DNA of 10,582 bases from an uncultured Faecalibacterium sp. (GTDB lineage: Bacteria; Bacillota; Clostridia; Oscillospirales; Ruminococcaceae): NCBI GenBank assembly GCA_934539245.1, contig CAKTCK010000057.1:1-10582 (forward strand), given 5' to 3'. Numbering within the stretch: position 1 is the first letter of the stretch; every line of letters starts with the position of its first letter. The position numbers and the translations under genes are program-made. Of this stretch, positions 5,777-10,582 are shown piece by piece. Below the pieces are notes generated by a model. The model was not told the origin of the DNA and did no database searches. It saw nothing but the letters and a program-made list of their open reading frames with translations.

Positions 5777-6886
5777 ATGATACGAGTGCTGCATTCGGTT
5801 AGCAATATGGATCGCGCCGGCATTGAAACGATGCTGATGAATTACTACCGGCATATTGACCGCGACAAGGTTCAGTTCGATTTCATCGTCAACAAGAAAA
5901 AGCCCGGCGACTACGATGATGAGATCCGCCGTCTGGGTGGGCATATCTACCAAAGTCCGGGGCTTGACCCGCTGTACTACCCGGCGTATCTGCGCTTTGT
6001 GCAGCAGACCGTGGCCGCAGACCCCCGCATCCGCATCCTGCACGCCCACAACGAGGCCATGGGGCTATACGCCCTGAAGGGCGCGGAGAAGGCGGGGCTG
6101 CCCGTGCGCATTGCCCACGCCCACAACATCCGGATCATCCGGGACTACAAGTGGCCGCTGAAGATGTTCTGCAAGCAGCTGCTGCCCGGCGCGGCTACCC
6201 ACCTGTGGGCCTGCGGCCGGGATGCGGGCATCTACTACTTTGGCAAAGCAGACTGGGAGCGCCGGGGTCAGATCATTCCCAACGCCATCGAGCCGGAGAT
6301 CTTCCGGTTTGATCCTGCCGTCCGTGCCGAAATGCGGGCGCGCTACGGGCTGGAGGACCGGGTGGTGCTGGGTCATGTGGGACGCTTTAATGTGCAGAAG
6401 AACCACGAGCGTCTTGTGGAGATCTTTGCCGCCTTTTTGCAGTTGGAGCCCCGGGCGGCGCTGGTACTCATTGGGGTAGGGGAGCTGGAACAGGCTGTCC
6501 GCGCACAGGCGCAGGAGCTGGGCATCGCAGACCATATCCTGTTTGCCGGGCTGCAAAGCAATGTGGCAGACTGGTATCAGCTGATGGATCTCTTCGTCAT
6601 GCCCTCCCGCTTCGAGGGTCTGCCGGTGGTGGGTATCGAGGCGCAGGCTGCCGGGCTGGGATGCGTATTTTCGGACGCAGTGCCGGAAGAGGTGCTGCTT
6701 TCGCCCCATGCCATCCAGATCCCGCTTTCTGCCAGCAATGCAGACTGGGCGGCAGGCTTGCAGCGGATGCTCCAACAGCCCTGTGACCGCTCTGCCGGTG
6801 CAGAGCTGATCCGGCAGGCGGGCTACGATATCAACATCGCCGCCGCCCGCTTGCAGCAGCAATACTTGCAGTTGAGCGAAAGGTAA
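5777..6886 (+). CDS. GT4 glycosyltransferase, EpsF-like
   Basis: This 369-residue GT-B enzyme belongs to family 4. The N-terminal domain opens with RVLHSVSNMDRAGIET, very like Bacillus EpsF, and includes HAHN (89-92) and HAHNIR (114-119). The C-terminal donor domain has GHVGRFNVQKNH (R203, K208) and the retaining-enzyme E-x7-E signature FEGLPVVGIE (E280, E288). The length is normal for the family and nothing appears missing. It should add a sugar with retention of anomeric configuration to a growing lipid-linked oligosaccharide. The start ATG 5777 has GAGGAG at 5765-5770 with 6-nt spacing, 21 nt after the previous stop. The similarity to EpsF, an exopolysaccharide glycosyltransferase, is from memory and does not identify the sugar. 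Confidence 0.93.
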   Translation: MIRVLHSVSNMDRAGIETMLMNYYRHIDRDKVQFDFIVNKKKPGDYDDEIRRLGGHIYQSPGLDPLYYPAYLRFVQQTVAADPRIRILHAHNEAMGLYALKGAEKAGLPVRIAHAHNIRIIRDYKWPLKMFCKQLLPGAATHLWACGRDAGIYYFGKADWERRGQIIPNAIEPEIFRFDPAVRAEMRARYGLEDRVVLGHVGRFNVQKNHERLVEIFAAFLQLEPRAALVLIGVGELEQAVRAQAQELGIADHILFAGLQSNVADWYQLMDLFVMPSRFEGLPVVGIEAQAAGLGCVFSDAVPEEVLLSPHAIQIPLSASNADWAAGLQRMLQQPCDRSAGAELIRQAGYDINIAAARLQQQYLQLSER

Positions 6887-6895
6887 GGAGGCAGG

Positions 6896-7957
6896 ATGAT
6901 ACAAACCGCCAAGCGTCTGGATCACATCGACATTGCTAAGGCCATTGGCCTGCTGCTGGTGATCTACGGTCACACCTTTCGAATATCTATGCGCGACGCA
7001 CACCCGTGGTGCGCGTTCTCTTATACCTTTGTTTACCGGTTCCACGTCCCGCTACTGTTTTTGCTCTCCGGTATGGGATGCACCCTGACCGCGCAGAAAA
7101 ACCGCAGCCTTTCCGCCCGGCAGTTTTTGCACAAAAAAGTGCACAGCCTGCTGCTGCCATGGGGGGGATATTCGGCCTTTTTGTATCTGTTGTTTTGTCT
7201 GGCAAATCTGCTGCCACCGGTGCGGACGCTGTTGGCCAGCAGCGCATACCAGCTAAAACAGCCTGCAGAATATCTCTGGCTGGTGCTGCGCAACGAGAAC
7301 CCCTACGGTTTTCATCTGTGGTATCTGCCAACTCTGTTCTGGTTTGTCCTCACGGCATGGCTACTGGATAAGGCCTTGTCCCCGGCAGCAGCCCGGGCGG
7401 CAAAGCTGTTGCTGGTGGTGGCGCTGCCCGTGTGCTATCAGCTGCTTTTCACCGGCTGGTTCTGGGCAGTGAAAAGTTATTTTCAGCAGGGGGCGTTCTT
7501 CTTTCTGGGCTGCGTGCTCCCGCGTGAAAAGGCGGAACAGCACGCAAGGCCGCTGGTGCTTTTTGGTGCCTTGTGCGGTCTGTGGGTGGTGTGGGGCGTG
7601 CTGTCTCCCACTGTGGTCTGGCCGGATGGTCTGCTTGCAGAGACTGTGTGCACATGGGTGGACTATTTTAAGGTCAGCGGGTTCTGTGTGGGCATCTGGG
7701 CGGCGTGTGTGCTGCTGCAAAAGCCCCTGCGGCGGCTGGTTCCGCTGGGGCAGAACACCATGCTGTTCTATTTGTATCATCAGCCTTTTTGCTGCGCAGT
7801 GCTGGGGCTTGTGCTGTATGATAAGCTGGGCGTCTCTGCGGGTTGGACGGTCCTTGCCTGCTTTGCGGCCAGTCTGGTAATGCCGGAACTGTTCCATCGG
7901 TTAGCCGGTCGGCTGCATCTGCGGCCGCTGCTGCGGCGGCTCGGCCTGCCGGGATAA
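6896..7957 (+). CDS. Acyltransferase family 3 (sugar O-acetylase-like) membrane protein
   Basis: The 353-residue protein is hydrophobic throughout, with roughly ten predicted membrane segments. Its start, RLDHIDIAKAIGLLLVIYGHT, is diagnostic of the Acyl_transf_3 family, in the NolL/fucose 4-O-acetylase-like branch, with the conserved histidine at H26. An arginine-histidine pair, YRFHVPLLFLLSGMG, follows the second segment, as usual in these enzymes. They move acetyl or another acyl group from cytoplasmic acyl-CoA to sugar hydroxyls of surface glycans. The start is ATG 6896; the ribosome site AAGGAGG (6885-6891) overlaps the preceding TAA and is only 4 nt away, which is short. Two stops stand in tandem at the end (7955-7960). 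Its place among glycosyltransferases suggests O-acetylation of the glycan made here; the acyl group and the position are unknown. Confidence 0.9.
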   Translation: MIQTAKRLDHIDIAKAIGLLLVIYGHTFRISMRDAHPWCAFSYTFVYRFHVPLLFLLSGMGCTLTAQKNRSLSARQFLHKKVHSLLLPWGGYSAFLYLLFCLANLLPPVRTLLASSAYQLKQPAEYLWLVLRNENPYGFHLWYLPTLFWFVLTAWLLDKALSPAAARAAKLLLVVALPVCYQLLFTGWFWAVKSYFQQGAFFFLGCVLPREKAEQHARPLVLFGALCGLWVVWGVLSPTVVWPDGLLAETVCTWVDYFKVSGFCVGIWAACVLLQKPLRRLVPLGQNTMLFYLYHQPFCCAVLGLVLYDKLGVSAGWTVLACFAASLVMPELFHRLAGRLHLRPLLRRLGLPG

Positions 7958-7978
7958 TAATTTCAAGGAGTTGGAATC

Positions 7979-8992
7979 ATGCCCTGTATTTCGTTTATAG
8001 TGCCTATTTATAATATGGAACGCCTGCTGCCCCGGGCGCTGCGCTCACTGCGGGCGCAGACTTTGACCGACTTCGAGGCCATCCTCATCAATGATGGCTC
8101 CAAGGACGGCAGCGCCGCGCTGTGCGCACAGGCTGCCGCCGCGGATGCGCGGTTTCGCTTTATCGACCAGCCCAACGGCGGCGTAGCCGCTGCCCGTAAC
8201 GCGGGTCTGGATGCCGCCCGGGGAGAATATATCTTCTTTCTGGACCCGGACGACTGGGTAGAGCCAGATGCGGCAGAAGTGCTGTACCGTGCCGCCCGGG
8301 ATGCGGACGCAGACTGCGTGCAGTTTGGGATGTTTTACGACACCTGCGATGAAAACGGAAAGCTGCTGCACTCTGAGACCGACCACTGTACCTTTTCCGG
8401 CGTGTACCGGGGCGAGCCCTTCAAGGAGCATTTTGACGAGATGGCGTCCTCGTATCTGGCCGCGAAAAAGTTGTTCCGCAGGGCGTTTCTGGAACAGTAC
8501 CATCTGCGCTTTCCTCCCCATCAATTGGGAGAGGACGGAATGTTCTTTGTAGCATTCTATCGCCAGAACCCCGGCTGTCTGGTGGTGCTGGAAAAGCCGC
8601 TGTACCATTATGTCATAGCACGGCAAGGCAGCCTGTCCAACCGCTACCACCCGGAGCGGCTGGAAGATAACTTTTACCTCAGCGATGCCGTGTGGGACAC
8701 CGTTGCCGCGTGGGGTTTGCTGGACAGCCCCATGCACCGGGCAAAGGCCAACTACTGCACAGTCCGCGATCTGATGATGGGAATCAAGAACCTTGGGTGC
8801 AGCCCGCTTTCCCTCGCTGAGCAGACCGCATGGCTGCGCAGCACCCTGCAAAAGCCCCGGGTGCGCACCGCTGTGCGCGCCACCCCGCTGCACGCCATGC
8901 ATAGCCGGAACGACCGGGTAAAGCTGCTGCTGCTCAAGCTGCGGCTGTACCGCACAATGCTGCTGCTCTGCGGCACAAACCAGAAGCGCTGA
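7979..8992 (+). CDS. GT2 glycosyltransferase
   Basis: The 337-residue GT-A family 2 enzyme has a standard layout: ISFIVPIYNMERLL at the very start, INDGSKDGS (37-45), GGVAAARNAGLDAARGEY (67-84), the DPDD metal/nucleotide motif (89-92), and a GEDGMFF catalytic-type segment (E185, D186). The C-terminal third is helical, basic and less conserved, ending in a leucine/lysine/arginine-rich stretch that may touch the membrane. Unlike the other GT2 here it has no N-terminal extension. The start ATG 7979 has AAGGAG at 7965-7970 with 8-nt spacing. It is likely an inverting transferase using a nucleotide-sugar; the sugar is not predictable. Confidence 0.93.
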   Translation: MPCISFIVPIYNMERLLPRALRSLRAQTLTDFEAILINDGSKDGSAALCAQAAAADARFRFIDQPNGGVAAARNAGLDAARGEYIFFLDPDDWVEPDAAEVLYRAARDADADCVQFGMFYDTCDENGKLLHSETDHCTFSGVYRGEPFKEHFDEMASSYLAAKKLFRRAFLEQYHLRFPPHQLGEDGMFFVAFYRQNPGCLVVLEKPLYHYVIARQGSLSNRYHPERLEDNFYLSDAVWDTVAAWGLLDSPMHRAKANYCTVRDLMMGIKNLGCSPLSLAEQTAWLRSTLQKPRVRTAVRATPLHAMHSRNDRVKLLLLKLRLYRTMLLLCGTNQKR

Positions 8993-9008
8993 AAGGGGAA
9001 AAACACGG

Positions 9009-10187
9009 ATGAAGCATAAGTTTCTGCGGGCGTTGTGCTATCTGAAAGAGCTGCTGGCCATGCTGCTGTGCAAGCTGCTTGGGGCGGTATGCCGTGCCTT
9101 TATTCCGGCATACCGGGGCATCTGGCTGGTGTGCGAGCGCGGCACCGATGCCCGGGACAACGGCTACTGGTTCTACCGGTATCTGCGCACGCAGCACCCG
9201 GAACGGCGCGCCTATTATGTCATCACCGCCGACAGCCCGGACGCTGCAAAGATCGCCGCTCTGGGTGGTGCGGTGCAGCGGTGCAGCTTCCGGCATTATC
9301 TGCTGTACTACTGCGCCGATTATCTGGTGGGCACCCATGTGCAGCCCTGTGCACCGGACCTGATAGTGCACTACCACCTTGCCGCGAAGGGCATCCGCGC
9401 CCGGGGCAAGCAGGTATTTTTGCAGCATGGTGTCATCAAAGACGAGATGCAATGGCTCCACCGGGAAAATTTGTATCTGGATCTCTTTGTCTGCGGCGCA
9501 AAACCGGAATACGAGTATATCCGGGATACCTACGGCTTTGCGCCGCAGGTGCCGCGCTATCTGGGGCTGGCACGCTGGGATAATTTGCTGCGCGCCGGGC
9601 AAGCGCCCTGCAAAAAGATGATCCTGTTCATGCCTACATGGCGTGGTGCGCACTACCCCGATGGAGAAGCGTTCCGGGGCACACAGTTCTATCAGAGCTG
9701 TCAGGCGCTGCTGAACAGCCCGCGCCTGCACAAAATGCTGGAACAGTATGATCATACGCTGGTCTTTTACCCGCATATTGAAATGCAGAAGCATCTGGCG
9801 CAGTTCCACACGGAGTCTGCGCGGGTGTGTCTGGCTGACAGTACGACCCATGATGTGCAGCAGCTTTTATTGGACTGTGCCCTGCTGATCACAGATTATT
9901 CCAGCGTCTTTTTTGATGTGGCCTATCTGGAAAAGCCGGAACTGTACTATCAGTTCGACGAAGCGGAATTCCGGCAGTATCACTATAAGCAGGGCTATTT
10001 TGATTATCGCAGGGACGGCTTTGGTCCGGTGTGCACCACTGAGGACGCGCTTTTGCAGGCGCTGGAAACGGCTTTGCAGAACGGGATGCAGATGCCGCCG
10101 GAATACAAAGCCCGGGTGGCAGCCTTTTTCCCGCTGCGGGATACCCAAAACTGTGCCCGCACCTATGAGGCCATCTGCGGGCTGTGA
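9009..10187 (+). CDS. CDP-glycerol glycerophosphotransferase family (TagF/TagB-like)
   Basis: The 392-residue protein has the GT-B-like fold signature of the CDP-glycerol:poly(glycerophosphate) transferase family. Visible motifs are FLQHGVIKD (H140), PTWR (209-212), a YPHIEM motif (H256) in the place of the family HP motif, and ITDYSSVFFDVAYLEKP (T295-S299), the expected phosphate/CDP-contact loop. The two histidines correspond to the catalytic pair known in TagF. An amphipathic, leucine-rich N-terminus (about 1-40) may dock on the membrane, as in TagF. The length matches single-domain TagB-like proteins rather than long TagF. It would transfer glycerol-phosphate, or ribitol-phosphate or a related polyol-phosphate, from a CDP donor onto the glycan. 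The start ATG 9009 follows AAAGGGG at 8992-8998. It is the last gene before the terminator. No TagD-like cytidylyltransferase is in the window, so the donor must come from elsewhere. Confidence 0.92.
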   Translation: MKHKFLRALCYLKELLAMLLCKLLGAVCRAFIPAYRGIWLVCERGTDARDNGYWFYRYLRTQHPERRAYYVITADSPDAAKIAALGGAVQRCSFRHYLLYYCADYLVGTHVQPCAPDLIVHYHLAAKGIRARGKQVFLQHGVIKDEMQWLHRENLYLDLFVCGAKPEYEYIRDTYGFAPQVPRYLGLARWDNLLRAGQAPCKKMILFMPTWRGAHYPDGEAFRGTQFYQSCQALLNSPRLHKMLEQYDHTLVFYPHIEMQKHLAQFHTESARVCLADSTTHDVQQLLLDCALLITDYSSVFFDVAYLEKPELYYQFDEAEFRQYHYKQGYFDYRRDGFGPVCTTEDALLQALETALQNGMQMPPEYKARVAAFFPLRDTQNCARTYEAICGL

Positions 10188-10213
10188 CCTGCGCAAAAGA
10201 ACCGTTTACGCAA

Positions 10214-10249
10214 AAATCCCCCCGCTGCCGACTGGCAGCGGGGGGATTT
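10214..10249. terminator. Bidirectional intrinsic terminator
   Basis: A perfect 16-bp stem pairs 10214-10229 with 10234-10249 around a GACT loop, with a GC-rich core (CCCCCCGCTGCC). The plus strand continues TTTGTT and the minus strand ends in TTTTTG. It therefore serves both the plus-strand polysaccharide operon, which ends at 10187, and the convergent minus-strand zinc-ribbon gene, which ends at 10277. Confidence 0.93.
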
Positions 10250-10276
10250 GTTACCGATTTAAATGAAAATCAGCGC

Positions 10277-10564
10277 TTAGTTCTGCTTCATGCGAGCGAA
10301 GCAGTCGGAGCAGTAGACCGGACGGTCCTCACGGGGCTGGAAGGGAACCTTGCAGGTCTTGCCGCAAGCTGCGCAGACAGCGTCGAACATCTGACGCTCG
10401 CCGCTGTTGCTGCGTGCGCCGCCGTTCTTGCGGGCGTCACGGCAGGGCTTGCAGCGCTGGGGCTGGTTCTCGAAGCCGCGAGAAGCGTAGAACTCCTGCT
10501 CACCGGCAGTCCAAACAAATTCCTTACCGCAGTCCTTGCAGACCAGAGTCTTGTCTTCAAACAT
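10277..10564 (-). CDS. Small double zinc-ribbon protein (CxxC-x17-CxxC type)
   Basis: The 95-residue protein has two zinc-ribbon units. The first (C9/C12 and C38/C41, with FYASRGF between) matches the zf-trcl 'probable zinc-ribbon' pattern. The second (C64/C67 and C85/C88) has exactly 17 residues between the CxxC pairs, with an extra C71. A glycine/serine/arginine-rich linker (about 42-57) joins them. Such proteins are frequent in Clostridia; their role is unknown, and nucleic-acid or ribosome association is only a guess. All nine arginines use CGC or CGT, unlike the CGG-rich plus-strand operon, which suggests high expression. The start ATG (10562-10564) has AAGAGGAG on the minus strand (10573-10580) with about 8-nt spacing. 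It is convergent with the operon and functionally separate. The promoter lies beyond the window. Confidence 0.9.
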   Translation of the reverse strand: MFEDKTLVCKDCGKEFVWTAGEQEFYASRGFENQPQRCKPCRDARKNGGARSNSGERQMFDAVCAACGKTCKVPFQPREDRPVYCSDCFARMKQN

Positions 10565-10582
10565 AGTAGTATCTCCTCTTTA

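Noticed and set aside
6065..7045. 326-codon minus-strand open frame
   Set aside because: It is antisense to the GT4 gene, which has clear motifs. No motif or ribosome site supports it.
8934..9851. 305-codon minus-strand open frame
   Set aside because: It is a shadow of the TagF-like gene, crossing into the preceding GT2, without domain signals.
10267..10278. 12-bp match in inverse orientation to repeat bases 13-24
   Set aside because: The match stops after 12 bases on both sides and carries neither the hairpin nor the inverted-repeat arm. It is probably chance.

Overview
The window looks like a chromosomal surface-polysaccharide locus from a fairly GC-rich, low-branching Firmicute, most likely a gut Oscillospiraceae such as Faecalibacterium or a close relative. 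That placement rests on strong AGGAGG-type ribosome sites, GTG/ATG starts, CGG/CTG-rich codon use, a CDP-glycerol-type glycerophosphotransferase, and a small multi-CxxC zinc-ribbon protein of a kind common in Clostridia. The genus is an inference; no phylogenetic marker gene is present.

Layout. Bases 1-354 hold no gene. They carry a 77-bp perfect direct repeat (1-77 and 205-281), each copy containing an intrinsic terminator. Between the terminators lies a 132-nt element (85-216) bounded by a 16-bp perfect inverted repeat and able to fold into three internal hairpins. I see nothing in 282-354. A good promoter with an extended -10 (355-382) starts the gene block. Eight genes then run on the plus strand from 437 to 10187 with gaps of 44 nt or less, two of them joined by ATGA stop/start overlaps. 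In order they are: a membrane-anchored metallophosphoesterase; a Wzz-like polysaccharide co-polymerase (PCP) protein; a second PCP-like protein fused to a degenerate GGDEF domain; a GT2 glycosyltransferase with an extra N-terminal membrane segment; an EpsF-like GT4 glycosyltransferase; a multi-pass sugar O-acyltransferase; a second GT2; and a TagF/TagB-type polyol-phosphate transferase. A bidirectional terminator (10214-10249) separates this block from a convergent zinc-ribbon gene on the minus strand.

How they may work together (inference). The two GT2s and the GT4 would build an oligosaccharide on the cytoplasmic side, the acyltransferase would acetylate it, and the TagF-like enzyme would add glycerol-phosphate or a related polyol-phosphate. 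The two PCP-like membrane proteins would control polymerisation or export. No priming phosphoglycosyltransferase, flippase, polymerase, tyrosine kinase or CDP-glycerol synthase is visible, so those steps must be encoded elsewhere. The most unusual item is the PCP-degenerate-GGDEF fusion, which could couple a nucleotide-signal-like domain directly to polysaccharide assembly.
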